The notes: generated by a model from the letters alone, not told the origin. 64,000 bases of DNA from Saccharopolyspora flava (GCF_900116135.1 NZ_FOZX01000013.1:84771-148770), one strand, 5' to 3'. Positions 28,327-37,416 are shown, counted from the first letter of the stretch. Numbers and translations are program-made.

Positions 28327-28705
28327 GCCGCCGACCGTGCTGCGAACACGCCGCGCACGGGCCGATTTCCGGTCGTCGGCGTGGCATTCGAGCCGATCCG
28401 GGTCCCCCGTCCCGGGGACGGGCGCGGGGTTCGCCCAGCGATCGCGGAGTTCGGCCTGCGAACCGCCGGCGGGAGCGGATCCGGGGGTACCGGGTGGTGA
28501 CCGGCCCGGTGCGGTTCCACTGGTCAGAGCGCGAATTCGGATGCTTTCCCCGCGCTGTTTCGGTGCTTTCGCCGATGCGGGCGCCGAGAACGTGCCTTGC
28601 TGTTCTCCTTTCGCGGACTAGCGTCGGAGACACCGGAATTCCGCAGCAGAATTCGGCGGCCGCGCGCACCGCACCACTGGAGAACGATTCGAGGGAAACG
28701 GGAGC
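28327..28705. promoter_or_regulatory. Divergent region GH43 / stand-alone methyltransferase
   Basis: 379 bases without a gene. On the plus strand TTGCTG (28597-28602) and TAGCGT (28619-28624), 16 bases apart, could be the promoter of the methyltransferase, with a leader of about 75 bases that has GAGGGA and GGGAG before the ATG. GAATTC occurs twice in the leader (CGGAATTCCG and AGAATTCGG). Nothing else is recognisable. Confidence 0.4.
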
Positions 28706-29533
28706 ATGAACGACACCGTCCTGACCGGCATTCGCGAGCAGTTCTTCGGCGACAACCCGCTGGAAGTCCGCGAAACCGACCACTACACCCAGGAATACGT
28801 CGGTGGAATGGTCGACAAGTGGGACGACCTGATCGACTGGGACCGGCGCGCCGAAGGGGAGGGCCGCTTCTTCGTCGATCAGCTCAAAGCTCGGGGAGTT
28901 CGCAGCGTGCTCGACGTGGCGACCGGCACCGGATTCCACTCGGTCCGGCTCATCGAGGCCGGATTCGACACCGTCAGCGCCGACGGCAGCCCGCAGATGC
29001 TGGCCAAGGCCTTCCGCAACGGCCTGGACAACGGCGGCCACCTGCTGCGCGTGGTCCACGCCGACTGGCGCTGGCTCAACCGCGACGTGCACGGCGAGTT
29101 CGACGCCGTCATCTGCCTGGGCAACTCCTTCACGCACCTGTTCAGCGAGCACGACCGCCGCAAGGCGCTCGCCGAGTTCTACGCCATGCTCAAGCACGAC
29201 GGCGTGCTCATCATCGACCAGCGCAACTACGACGCCCTGCTGGACGGCAAGACCGGCGGCAAGAGCAGCTACTACTACTGCGGGACCGAGGTCGAGGCGG
29301 TTCCCGACCACGTCGACGACGGACTGGCCCGGTACCGCTACGAGTTCCCGGACGGCAGCGAGTACCACCTGAACATGTACCCGCTGCGGCGCGACTACCT
29401 GCGCGGACTGCTGCGCGACGTCGGGTTCCAGCGCATCGACACCTTCGGCGACTTCCAGGAGCAGCCGGTCGACGAACCGGACTTCTTCATCCACGTCGCG
29501 GAGAAGACCTACGTCGAGGACCCGGACGCCTGA
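28706..29533 (+). CDS. Glycine/sarcosine N-methyltransferase, stand-alone copy
   Basis: A 275-residue SAM-dependent methyltransferase. It matches, block by block, the N-terminal half of the fused betaine enzyme at 55246: NPLEVRETDHYTQEYVGG, SVLDVATGTGFHSVRL (SAM loop), FDTVSADGSPQMLAKAF, DWRWLNRDVHGEFDAVICLG, NSFTHLF, YAMLKHDGVLIIDQRNYD. It should convert glycine to sarcosine and then dimethylglycine; it has no dimethylglycine methyltransferase domain. The ATG has GGGAG immediately upstream and GAGGGA 9 bases upstream. It stands alone, with its own promoter and a strong terminator, so it may be regulated separately from the main betaine cluster. Confidence 0.9.
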   Translation: MNDTVLTGIREQFFGDNPLEVRETDHYTQEYVGGMVDKWDDLIDWDRRAEGEGRFFVDQLKARGVRSVLDVATGTGFHSVRLIEAGFDTVSADGSPQMLAKAFRNGLDNGGHLLRVVHADWRWLNRDVHGEFDAVICLGNSFTHLFSEHDRRKALAEFYAMLKHDGVLIIDQRNYDALLDGKTGGKSSYYYCGTEVEAVPDHVDDGLARYRYEFPDGSEYHLNMYPLRRDYLRGLLRDVGFQRIDTFGDFQEQPVDEPDFFIHVAEKTYVEDPDA

Positions 29534-29564
29534 CCTCGGCGGTGACACCCGCCGCGGGGTGTGC

Positions 29565-29614
29565 CGGATGCGGCCCGGGGACCGGTGAGATCATCGGCCC
29601 CCGGGCCGCATCCG
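29565..29614. terminator. Long hairpin terminator, methyltransferase / iclR
   Basis: CGGATGCGGCCCGGGG (29565-29580) pairs perfectly with CCCCGGGCCGCATCCG (29599-29614), a 16-base stem with an 18-base loop. The 3' arm lies in the last codons of the converging iclR gene. Confidence 0.75.
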
Positions 29615-30373
29615 CATGTCGTCCTCGATGCGGGCGGCCGTGCGGGCCAGCAGCGGCACGATCTCGCGCCGGACGCCCTCCTCGGTGGAGCTGTGCTTGT
29701 CCAGCGAGACGTTGATCGCGGCGAACACGCGGCCGTCGGTGTCGCGGACCGGGACCGCCACGCCCCGCAGTCCCTCCTCCAGCCCGTCGTCGGCGATCGC
29801 GAACCCCTGCTTGCGCACGGCGGCCAGGTCGGCCAGCAGCTCCTCGCGGGTGGTGACGGTGTGCGGGGTGATCGGCGTCAGCTCGATCGACCGCAGGCTC
29901 GCTTCGAGCTGCTCGGGCGGGACAGCGGCCAGCAGGACCTTGCCCATCGAGGTGGCGTGGGCCGGGAAGCGGGACCCGACCGGGATCGTCACCGACAGCA
30001 GCTTCGGGCCGGGCACCTGGGCGATGTAGCGGGTCTCGGTGCCCTCCAGCACGGCCATCGCGGTCATCTCCCGCACCTGCCGGGTCAGCTCCCGCAGGTG
30101 CGGTTCGGCGATCTGCGGCAGGGATCTGCTGGTCAGGTAGGCGTGGCCGAACTCGAGCACCAGCGGGGTGAGCGCGTAGCGCTTGTCGGTCTGCTGCACG
30201 TAGCCGAGCTCGACCAGCGTGAGCAGGATGCGCCGGGCTCCGGCCCGGTCCAGGTCGGCGGCCTGGGCGACCTCGGTGAGCGACAGCTCGGCCCGGTCCG
30301 GAGTGAAGGCCCACAGCACCGACATGGTCCGCTCCGCGGCGCGGACGAAGTGCTCTCCACGCTGTTGCGGCAC
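29591..30373 (-). CDS. IclR-family transcriptional regulator (PcaR/PobR-like)
   Basis: A 260-residue regulator. The N-terminal winged helix is LSLTEVAQAADLDRAGARRI with LLTLVELGYVQQTDKRYALT. The C-terminal effector domain shows IPVGSRFPAHATSMGKVLLA, TREELLADLAAVRKQGFAIA, DDGLEEGLRGVAVPVRD and INVSLDKHSSTEEG, typical of IclR proteins of the PcaR/PobR/CatR group that sense aromatic catabolites. It is divergent from the thioesterase-FadD-oxidoreductase operon at 30553 and probably controls it. Confidence 0.9.
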   Translation of the reverse strand: MPQQRGEHFVRAAERTMSVLWAFTPDRAELSLTEVAQAADLDRAGARRILLTLVELGYVQQTDKRYALTPLVLEFGHAYLTSRSLPQIAEPHLRELTRQVREMTAMAVLEGTETRYIAQVPGPKLLSVTIPVGSRFPAHATSMGKVLLAAVPPEQLEASLRSIELTPITPHTVTTREELLADLAAVRKQGFAIADDGLEEGLRGVAVPVRDTDGRVFAAINVSLDKHSSTEEGVRREIVPLLARTAARIEDDMRMRPGGR

Positions 30374-30552
30374 GACACCTCCCGAATTGACCTCGCCTCA
30401 GCCTATCGGCGGCCGCTCGCGGGTCCCGGGGACGAGGTACCTGCCGCCTCGAAGTTTCATACCGACCGGCCGGTCTGTCTGGACTGGAGGGCGGGCGACA
30501 GGTTTAACTGAAGGCCGGAAACCGATCGTGCACCCCGGAGGGAACAGCGAAC

Positions 30553-31209
30553 GTGGCCGCCGACAGCGAAGACGAACTGCGGGAACGCCGGCAGGCGGTG
30601 CGCGACCTCGGGTCCGCGCTGCGCGACCTCACCGACGCCGCTGTGTCCACGGAGGCGGACACCGAGACCCTGCGGGAGATCACCGAACAGGTGCGGGCCC
30701 TGGTGCCCCCGCTGGACGCGGTGCGCCGCGAGCGCGGGCAGATGGCCGCCGTCGACGACGGCCGCCGCCCGCGCCGCCTGTACAGCCCGGCCGTCGGGCC
30801 CGGCAACCCGATCGCACCGCCGATGCACGTCGAGATCGTCGACGGGGCCGCGGTGGGCACCTGCACGCTGGGGCTCGCCTACGAGGGTCCGCCGAGCTAC
30901 GTCCACGGCGGGATGAGCGCGATGCTGCTCGACCAGATCCTCGGGCACGCCCACGCCGCGGGTGGAGCCCCGCCCGGGATGACCGTGCAGCTGTCGCTGC
31001 GCTACTCGCGCCCCGTGCCGCTGGCCACGCCGCTGCGCATCGTCGGGCGGGTCGAGCAGGTCAACGGCCGCTGGACCGAGTCCAAGGCCACGATCTGCAC
31101 CGCCGACGCGCCCGACGCGGTCCTGGTGGAGGCGGACGGCAGGTTCGTGGTGCCCAACGCCGAGCAGTCCAGCCGGCTCTTCGGGAAGGTCGAAGGACTG
31201 GTCAAGTGA
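30553..31209 (+). CDS. PaaI-type hotdog thioesterase
   Basis: A 218-residue protein. The first 85 residues are a charged helical region; the hotdog fold follows with APPMHVEIVDG, the conserved PPSYVHGGMSAMLLDQILGH (HGG loop and helix), and VQLSLRYSRPVPLATPLRIV. The family hydrolyses acyl- or aryl-CoA thioesters. The GTG has GGAGGG about 10 bases upstream. It is the first gene of an operon with fadD-like and F420-dependent genes, so it may release or rescue CoA in that pathway. Confidence 0.82.
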   Translation: MAADSEDELRERRQAVRDLGSALRDLTDAAVSTEADTETLREITEQVRALVPPLDAVRRERGQMAAVDDGRRPRRLYSPAVGPGNPIAPPMHVEIVDGAAVGTCTLGLAYEGPPSYVHGGMSAMLLDQILGHAHAAGGAPPGMTVQLSLRYSRPVPLATPLRIVGRVEQVNGRWTESKATICTADAPDAVLVEADGRFVVPNAEQSSRLFGKVEGLVK

Positions 31210-31250
31210 GGTAAATCGAAGGCGGTACGCGAGGTTCAAGGAGGAGCCGC

Positions 31251-32783
31251 ATGTACCCAGGTGTCCACGCCGCCACCACGCCCGACAAGCCGGCCCTGAT
31301 CATGGCCGGCACGGGCGAGGTGCTGACCTATCGGGAACTCGACGACCGCTCGCTGCGCTTGGCCAACTCGCTGCGGGAGGCCGGGCTGACCAAGGGCGAC
31401 GTGGTCGCCGTGCTCTCCGACAACAACCTGCACGCCTACGAGGTGTACTGGGCCGCCGTGCGCTCGGGCATGTACGTCTGCGCGGTCAACAACCACCTGC
31501 AGCCCGACGAGGTCGCCTACATCGTCAACGACTCCGGCGCGAGCGCGATGGTCGTCTCGGCCGGACTGGGCGAGCTGCCCGAGCAGGTCGCCGAGCTCAC
31601 GCCCGGGGTGCGGCTGCGGCTGGCCTACGGCGGTGCGGTCCCCGGCTACGACGACTACGAGGAGGCGCTGTCGGCGGCCTCCACCGAGGTTCCGCCGGTG
31701 CAGCCGTGCGGAGCCGACCTGCTGTACTCCTCGGGCACCACCGGGCGCCCCAAGGGGATCCGGCCGGAACTGCCCGACCGCCAGGTCCACGAGCCGGGCA
31801 ACATCCTGGTCGACCTGCTGCGCGGCTTCTACGGCTTCGACGAGGACACCGTCTACCTCTCGCCCGCGCCGGTCTACCACGCGGCGCCGCTGCGGTACTG
31901 CGCGACGGTGCACGCCATCGGCGGGACCGTGGTGATGATGGAGCGCTTCGACCCCGAGCAGGCGCTGCGCGCGATCGAGCGCTACCGGGTCACCCACAGC
32001 CAGTGGGTGCCGACGATGTTCGTGCGGATGCTCAAGCTCGACGAGGCCACCCGCGGTCGCTACGACCTGTCCAGCCACCGCATGGCGGTGCACGCCGCCG
32101 CACCCTGCCCGGTCGAGGTCAAGAAGGCGATGATCGAGTGGTGGGGCCCGATCCTGCAGGAGTACTACTCCTCGACCGAGGGCATCGGCATGACGATGAT
32201 CGACTCCGCGCAGTGGCTCGACAAGCCCGGTTCGGTGGGGCGGCCGGTGCTGGGCGTGATCCGGGTCTGCGACGAGGAGGGCACCGAGCTGCCCGCCGGC
32301 GAGGTCGGCACCGTGTACTTCGAACGCGAGGACATCGAGTTCGAGTACCTCGGAGACCCGGGCAAGACCCGTTCGGTCAAGCACCCCGAGCACCTCAACT
32401 GGGCCACCATGGGCGATCTCGGCTACATCGACGAGGACGGGTTCCTGTTCCTCACCGACCGCAAGGCGTTCATGATCATCTCCGGCGGGGTGAACATCTA
32501 CCCGCAGGAGGTCGAGGACGTGCTGGCGCTGCACCCGGAGATCCTCGACGTGGCCGTCTTCGGCGTGCCCGACCCCGAGATGGGCGAGGCCGTCAAAGCC
32601 GTCGTGCAGCCCGCACCGGACGCGGAACCCGGGCCCGACCTGGAGCGGCGGATCATCGAGCACGCCCGCGAGCGGGTGGCGCACTACAAGGTCCCGCGCA
32701 GCGTCGACTTCGTCGACGACATGCCGCGCACACCGACCGGAAAACTCGTCAAGGGCAAGCTCAAAGCCCGCTACACCCGATGA
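31251..32783 (+). CDS. Acyl-CoA synthetase (FadD-like, AMP-forming)
   Basis: A 510-residue ANL-family enzyme. ATP loop YSSGTTGRPKGIRPE, central motif EYYSSTEGIGMT, the hinge/ATP motif GDLGYIDEDGFLFLTDRKAF, IISGGVNIYPQEVEDVL, and C-terminal RTPTGKLVKGKLK with the catalytic Lys. It activates a carboxylic acid to an acyl-CoA through an acyl-AMP. It lies 41 bases after the thioesterase, with AAGGAGG before the ATG. The substrate is not readable, but the aromatic-type IclR and the F420 enzyme suggest a cyclic or branched acid. Confidence 0.92.
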   Translation: MYPGVHAATTPDKPALIMAGTGEVLTYRELDDRSLRLANSLREAGLTKGDVVAVLSDNNLHAYEVYWAAVRSGMYVCAVNNHLQPDEVAYIVNDSGASAMVVSAGLGELPEQVAELTPGVRLRLAYGGAVPGYDDYEEALSAASTEVPPVQPCGADLLYSSGTTGRPKGIRPELPDRQVHEPGNILVDLLRGFYGFDEDTVYLSPAPVYHAAPLRYCATVHAIGGTVVMMERFDPEQALRAIERYRVTHSQWVPTMFVRMLKLDEATRGRYDLSSHRMAVHAAAPCPVEVKKAMIEWWGPILQEYYSSTEGIGMTMIDSAQWLDKPGSVGRPVLGVIRVCDEEGTELPAGEVGTVYFEREDIEFEYLGDPGKTRSVKHPEHLNWATMGDLGYIDEDGFLFLTDRKAFMIISGGVNIYPQEVEDVLALHPEILDVAVFGVPDPEMGEAVKAVVQPAPDAEPGPDLERRIIEHARERVAHYKVPRSVDFVDDMPRTPTGKLVKGKLKARYTR

Positions 32784-32799
32784 ATCGAGAGGATGACCC

Positions 32800-33756
32800 G
32801 TGGATCGACGTTGGGGCATCAGCGTTCCGCTGCCCGAGCTCTCGCTGCCCGAGCAGCGCGAGCTCATCGCCGAACTGCCCGACCTCGGCTACACCGACGT
32901 GTGGTCGTCGGAGGCCAACGGAGCCGATGCGTTCACCCCGCTGGCGCTGGCCTCGACCTGGGCGCCGCAGCTGCGGCTGGGCACGGCGATCGTGCCGGTT
33001 TACACCCGGGGTCCGGCGACCCTGGCGATGAGCGCGGCCACCCTCGCCGCCGCGGCCCCCGGCCGCTTCGCCCTGGGCGTGGGGACCTCGTCGAACGTCA
33101 TCGTGGAGCGCTGGAACGGGATCGCCTTCGACGAGCCGTACAAGCGGGTGCGCGACACCGTGCGGTTCCTGCGGCAGGCGCTGCGCGGCGAGAAGGTCAC
33201 CGAGTCCTACGACACCTTCGAGGTCAAGGGCTTCACCGCCGGGCTGGTGGCCGACCCCGTGCCGCCGGTGCTGGTGGCGGCGCTGCGCCCGGGGATGCTC
33301 AAGCTGGCCGGCCGCGAGGCCGACGGGGCGATCATCAACTGGCTCTCGCCCGACGACGTGCGCACCGTCGTGCCCTACGTCCGGCAGGGCGGGGCCGACA
33401 AGGAGGTCGTGGCGCGCATCTTCGTGATGCCCGACATCGACCCCGACACCGCGCGGGGCCTGGCGCGCAGGCACATCGCCGCCTACATGAACGTCCCGGT
33501 GTACCGGGCCTTCCACGAGTGGCTGGGCCGCGACGAGTTCACGCCGATGTGGCAGGCCTGGGACGCCGGTGACCGCAAGGGCGCGCTCGCGGCGATCCCG
33601 GACAGCGTCGTCGACGACCTGGTGGTGCACGGCCCGGCCGAGTACTGCCGGGAACGCGTCCAGCAGTACGTCGACAACGGTGTGACCACACCGGCGATCG
33701 CGCTGGTGGCTCCCGGCGACCCGACCGAGGCCGTCCGGGCGCTGGGGCTGAAGTAG
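32800..33756 (+). CDS. LLM-class F420-dependent oxidoreductase
   Basis: A 318-residue TIM-barrel protein of the luciferase-like monooxygenase family. Typical pieces: WGISVPLPELSLPEQ, YTDVWSSEANGADAFTPLAL, LRLGTAIVPVYTRGPATLAM, GRFALGVGTSSNVIVERWNG, and the C-terminal LVVHGPAEYCRERVQQYVDN. The cofactor is probably F420 as in actinobacterial members. It follows fadD after 16 bases, with GAGAGG before the GTG, so it belongs to the same operon. Confidence 0.87.
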   Translation: MDRRWGISVPLPELSLPEQRELIAELPDLGYTDVWSSEANGADAFTPLALASTWAPQLRLGTAIVPVYTRGPATLAMSAATLAAAAPGRFALGVGTSSNVIVERWNGIAFDEPYKRVRDTVRFLRQALRGEKVTESYDTFEVKGFTAGLVADPVPPVLVAALRPGMLKLAGREADGAIINWLSPDDVRTVVPYVRQGGADKEVVARIFVMPDIDPDTARGLARRHIAAYMNVPVYRAFHEWLGRDEFTPMWQAWDAGDRKGALAAIPDSVVDDLVVHGPAEYCRERVQQYVDNGVTTPAIALVAPGDPTEAVRALGLK

Positions 33757-33774
33757 GTCGCGGTGGCCGCTGAA

Positions 33775-34467
33775 TCAGCTCAGGGCGGCGGGCTGCTGGT
33801 CCGGCCCGCCGCTCAGGTGCGCGGTGTCGTTGAAGCGCCGCACGATCCAGCGGCCACCGCTGACCACGATCTGGGAGATCGAGCCGTTGCTCGCCCCCAG
33901 GAACGCCAACGGCAGGCTGCCGCTGGCGATGGACATGACCTCACCGATCACCCCGCCGTGGGTGAACACCGCGATGCGCTGATCGGGGTGGGCGGCGGCC
34001 AGCCGCTCGACCGCCCCGGTGACCCGCTCGCGCAGCGCCTCGGGGCTCTCCGCGCCGGGGATGACGTCCCACCGGCCCTCGGCGTGCATCCGCTGGATGA
34101 CCGGGTCGTTCTGGGCGACCTTCTGCCGGAACAGCCCGCCCTCGAACTCACCGAGGTGCACCTCGCGCAGGTCCTTCTCCACCCGGGGGACGAGACCGAG
34201 GCGCTCGGCCAGGGGAGCGGCGGTCTCGGCCGTGCGCCGCAGGGTGGTCACGTAGAGGGCGTCGAGGGGTTCGGCGGCGAGCCGCCGCCCGACGAGCTCG
34301 GCGTGCTCCCGGCCCGCCGGTGCCAGCTCCGGATCGCCCTGGCCGTCGACGAGGTCGAAGGGCTTGCCGGGCACGGCCGGGGCGGATTCGCCGTGCCGGA
34401 CCAGCAGGATGTCGGTGGCCGTGGCGGGCGGTGTGAACGCGGACTGCCGGTACTCGACCTCGGCCAT
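33775..34467 (-). CDS. Histidine phosphatase family protein (phosphoglycerate mutase-like)
   Basis: A 230-residue protein. The catalytic RHG motif is LLVRHGESAP; the second Arg and Glu are in YVTTLRRTAETAAPLAERLG and VHLGEFEGG; the late His is in AVFTHGGVIGEV. It could be a phosphatase of small phosphate esters or a mutase-like enzyme. The ATG at 34467 was chosen over the longer frame to 34500. It faces the F420 operon, whose end is marked by a hairpin inside this gene's 3' end. Confidence 0.86.
   Translation of the reverse strand: MAEVEYRQSAFTPPATATDILLVRHGESAPAVPGKPFDLVDGQGDPELAPAGREHAELVGRRLAAEPLDALYVTTLRRTAETAAPLAERLGLVPRVEKDLREVHLGEFEGGLFRQKVAQNDPVIQRMHAEGRWDVIPGAESPEALRERVTGAVERLAAAHPDQRIAVFTHGGVIGEVMSIASGSLPLAFLGASNGSISQIVVSGGRWIVRRFNDTAHLSGGPDQQPAALS
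33785..33812. terminator. Hairpin at the end of the thioesterase-fadD-LLM operon
   Basis: GCGGCGGGC (33785-33793) and GCCCGCCGC (33804-33812) form a 9-base stem with a 10-base loop. It overlaps the last codons of the converging phosphatase gene. Confidence 0.45.
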
Positions 34468-34553
34468 GCTGCCCCGCTTTCTGCGATTCCTGGTGCGCAC
34501 CGGACCTTTCCACTGCGCAAGCCCGTTTTCAAACCCGCTACTTGGATGGTGCG

Positions 34554-35441
34554 ATGAGTTACACCGAGATCGGCTACGAGGTCTCCGAGCGGATCGCCAC
34601 GATCACCTTGAACCGGCCGCAGAAGCTCAACGCGTTCACGCACGTGATGCGCGGCGAGATCATCGCGGCCCTGGACGAGGCCGAGGCCGACGACGACGTG
34701 CGGGCGGTCATCGTCACCGGTGCCGGTCGTGCGTTCTGCGCGGGGGCGGACCTGAGCGCGGGCGAGGACACCTTCAACAGCGAGTCCAACGGCGTGCGCG
34801 CCGCGGCGGGCCGCGAACTCGGGGAGATCGACGGCGTGCCGCGCGATGGCGGTGGCACGGTGGCGCTGCGGCTGGCGGCGATGCGCAAGCCGGTGGTCGG
34901 CGCGATCAACGGAGCGGCCGTCGGCGTCGGGGTCACCATGACCTTGCCGATGGACATCCGCATCGCCGCCGAGAGCGCCCGGTTCGGGTTCGTCTTCACC
35001 CGTCGCGGGCTGCTGCCCGAGGCGGCCTCGTCGTGGTTCCTGCCGCGCGTGGTGGGCATCTCGCAGGCGATGGAGTGGGCCGCGACCGGCCGCATCTTCG
35101 ACTCCGCGGAGGCCCTGTCGGGCCGGTTGGTCTCCCGCGTGGTCGCCGACGACGAGCTGCTCGAGACCGCCCGGTCGATCTGCCGGGAGATCGCCGACAA
35201 CACCTCGGGCGTGTCGGTGGCCGTGACCCGGCAGCTCCTGTGGGGCATGCTCTCGGCCGACTCGCCGTGGGAGGCGCACCGCCTGGACTCCCAGGGGATC
35301 ACCGTGCTCGGCGCCGGGGCCGACGCGGCCGAGGGCGTCGGTTCGTTCCTGGCCAAGCGTCCACCGGAGTTCCCCCTCCGGGTGAGCGAGGACTACCCTG
35401 GCTTCATGCCGGACTGGCCCGCTCGCCCGGAGGGGGTCTGA
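34554..35441 (+). CDS. Enoyl-CoA hydratase/isomerase (crotonase)
   Basis: A 295-residue crotonase. The fold is seen in IATITLNRPQKLNAFTHVMR, the first oxyanion strand VIVTGAGRAFCAGADLSAGE, and KPVVGAINGAAVGVGVTMTL. The catalytic region reads FGFVFTRRGLLPEAASSWFL, with a Glu at the place of the second hydratase Glu. It probably hydrates an enoyl-CoA. The ATG at 34554 follows TACTTG by a few bases, so the transcript may be leaderless; a TTG at 34542 is also in frame. It is divergent from the phosphatase gene. Confidence 0.88.
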   Translation: MSYTEIGYEVSERIATITLNRPQKLNAFTHVMRGEIIAALDEAEADDDVRAVIVTGAGRAFCAGADLSAGEDTFNSESNGVRAAAGRELGEIDGVPRDGGGTVALRLAAMRKPVVGAINGAAVGVGVTMTLPMDIRIAAESARFGFVFTRRGLLPEAASSWFLPRVVGISQAMEWAATGRIFDSAEALSGRLVSRVVADDELLETARSICREIADNTSGVSVAVTRQLLWGMLSADSPWEAHRLDSQGITVLGAGADAAEGVGSFLAKRPPEFPLRVSEDYPGFMPDWPARPEGV

Positions 35442-35850
35442 CGCGCCCCTGGGCCCGAATCTGGAGTTGTCAAACAGCATGTCGCCGGGATCACCGGCCG
35501 CGCGAGGATCGGTGCGCCGGAGCGCTTTCGGGCGTCATCGGGTGCGGGGCGGTGGCTCACGGGCCGCCGCCCCGAGCCGGTGGTCGCGGCTCTCGACGCT
35601 TCCGTTTCGCGGATCCGGCTCCACAGCAGTGCCTTTCGCGGTGGAGGGGAGTCCGGTGTTCGAAATCAGTTGGTGTGCGGTGAAGTCGAGGGGGAAGGGC
35701 CGGTGGTGTGTCTGTGTCGAACGCATGTGTCAATGGTGCACGCCAGGGTTCGAAAAGGCGAGCGAAAAGCGGCTACACGATCAGGTGATCGACGGCGAAA
35801 CCGGCTGCAGGACAACACCATCAAGTGACCACTGTGGATGAATCCACAGG
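35442..35850. other. Non-coding stretch between crotonase and lysE
   Basis: About 410 bases. Several short open frames exist, but none has a ribosome site or a recognisable sequence. The only clear structure is the lysE terminator at its right end. GC content is lower than in the genes. It may be the remains of decayed DNA; nothing more can be said. Confidence 0.35.
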
Positions 35851-35854
35851 TCAC
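35825..35854 (-). terminator. Terminator hairpin of lysE
   Basis: CTGTGGAT (35832-35839) and ATCCACAG (35842-35849) are mirrored with only 2 bases between them, flanked by GTGAC (35825-35829) and GTCAC (35850-35854). The outer right arm contains the lysE stop codon. Confidence 0.5.
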
Positions 35855-36465
35855 AGGCCCGCGAGCAGGCTCGTTCCCAGCGACACCATCATCACCGCGA
35901 TCGCCCCGTCCAACACGCGCCAGGACGACGGGCGCGCGAAGAACCCCGTCAGCAGGCGTGCGCCGAAGCCGAGCGCGACGAACCACACGCAGCTGGCGGC
36001 CAGCGCGCCCGCGCCGAACTCCCAGCGCATGGCGCCGTAGCCGGCCGCGACCGACCCGATGAGCAGGATCGTCTCCAGGTAGGTCTGCGGGTTCAGCCAC
36101 GTCATCGCCAGGCAGGTCAGCACCGCGCTCCGCCGCGAACCGGCCGCGCCGGTGCCGGCGTCGAGCGCCGCCGACGGGCGCAGCGCCCGCCGCGCGGCCA
36201 GGAACCCGTAACCGAGCAGGAAGCAGCCGCCGAGCACCGTGCAGGCGGTCAGCAGCAGCGGTGACCGGACCACCAGAGCGCCGAACCCGCCCACTCCCAG
36301 CGCGATCAGGACGACGTCCGAGGCGATGCAGATCGCCACCACCAGCAGCACCGCGTGCCTGCGCAGGCCCTGGCGCAGCACGAACGCGTTCTGGGCGCCG
36401 ATCGAGACGATCAGGGACATGCAGGTCGCGAAACCCGCGGACATCGGGAGCAGAGCGTCGGCCAT
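35851..36465 (-). CDS. LysE/ArgO-family amino acid exporter
   Basis: A 204-residue protein with about six helices. The family signature is at the N-terminus: CMSLIVSIGAQNAFVLRQGL, followed by a typical VAICIASDVVLIALGV, and WLNPQTYLETILLIGS in the middle. LysE and ArgO export lysine or arginine. It is divergent from a LysG/ArgP-type regulator 66 bases away, the classical arrangement (LysE-LysG). Export of basic amino acids is the best guess. Confidence 0.92.
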   Translation of the reverse strand: MADALLPMSAGFATCMSLIVSIGAQNAFVLRQGLRRHAVLLVVAICIASDVVLIALGVGGFGALVVRSPLLLTACTVLGGCFLLGYGFLAARRALRPSAALDAGTGAAGSRRSAVLTCLAMTWLNPQTYLETILLIGSVAAGYGAMRWEFGAGALAASCVWFVALGFGARLLTGFFARPSSWRVLDGAIAVMMVSLGTSLLAGL

Positions 36466-36531
36466 GCCCCCGACGCTAGGGAACGGCCGAGGAACAGTAC
36501 AGCTAATGATTCTTAACTACCATGAGCAATC

Positions 36532-37416
36532 GTGAACCTCGATCTTCCGCTCGAGCACGTGCGGACGCTGCTGGCCGTGGTCGACGGCGGCACCCTGGAC
36601 GCCGCGGCGGCCGCCCTGCACGTGACCCCCTCCGCCGTCAGCCAGCGCGTCAAGGCGCTGGAGCAGCGCACCGGCCGAGTGCTGCTGATCCGCAGCAAAC
36701 CGGTCCAGCTCACCGAGTCCGGGCGGGTGGTGGTCCGGTTCGCCCGGCAGCTGGCGCGGATGGAGCAGGACGTCACCGCCGAGCTCGGCATGTCCGGCAG
36801 CGGCGCCCCGAACACCCTGCCCATCGCGGTGAACGCGGACTCGCTGAGCACCTGGTTCGTCCCCGCCCTGGCCGGTGTTCCCGACGAGCTGGGGGTGTGC
36901 TTCGAGCTGCACCGGGCCGACGAGGGCCACACCACGACCCTGCTCCGGGAGGGGCGCGTGATGGCGGCGGTGACCTCGACGCCTGATCCCGTGCAGGGCT
37001 GCTCCGCGCGCAGGCTCGGGCACATGCGCTACCTCGCCTGCGCGGCACCGCGCCACCGGGACGGGCGCGCGCTGGAGGAGATCCTCGACGAGGTCCCGGT
37101 GCTGATCTTCGACCAGCACGACGACCTGCAGGACGCCTTCGCCCGTGAGGTCACCCGGGGCAGGGCAGCCGGTGGCGCCCGGCACTTCGTGCCCTCCTCG
37201 GAGGGCTTCGTCGAGGCGATCGCGGTCGGCCTCGGCTGGGGGATGGTGCCGCGCGTGCAGGCCGAACCGCTGCTGCGGTCCGGTGCGCTGGTCGACATCG
37301 CACCGGACCGGGGCGTGGACGTCCCGCTGCACTGGCAGCAGTGGAAGCTCGACTCGCCCGCCCTGGCCGCGGTCGCCCGCGCCGTCGAGGACGCCGCGGC
37401 GACCGAGCTGGACTAG
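36532..37416 (+). CDS. LysR-family regulator, LysG/ArgP type
   Basis: A 294-residue LysR protein. The winged helix reads EHVRTLLAVVDGGTLDAAAA, ALHVTPSAVSQRVKALEQRT and LLIRSKPVQLTESG. The effector domain has LPIAVNADSLSTWFVPALAG, which is characteristic of ArgP/LysG/IciA proteins that bind Lys or Arg, and EGFVEAIAVGLGWGMVPRVQ. It starts at a GTG. It should activate the divergent lysE gene when basic amino acids accumulate. Confidence 0.92.
   Translation: MNLDLPLEHVRTLLAVVDGGTLDAAAAALHVTPSAVSQRVKALEQRTGRVLLIRSKPVQLTESGRVVVRFARQLARMEQDVTAELGMSGSGAPNTLPIAVNADSLSTWFVPALAGVPDELGVCFELHRADEGHTTTLLREGRVMAAVTSTPDPVQGCSARRLGHMRYLACAAPRHRDGRALEEILDEVPVLIFDQHDDLQDAFAREVTRGRAAGGARHFVPSSEGFVEAIAVGLGWGMVPRVQAEPLLRSGALVDIAPDRGVDVPLHWQQWKLDSPALAAVARAVEDAAATELD

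Noticed and set aside
35467..35841. Small open frames in the crotonase-lysE gap
   Set aside because: No ribosome site, no recognisable sequence, and overlapping frames on both strands of similar quality.
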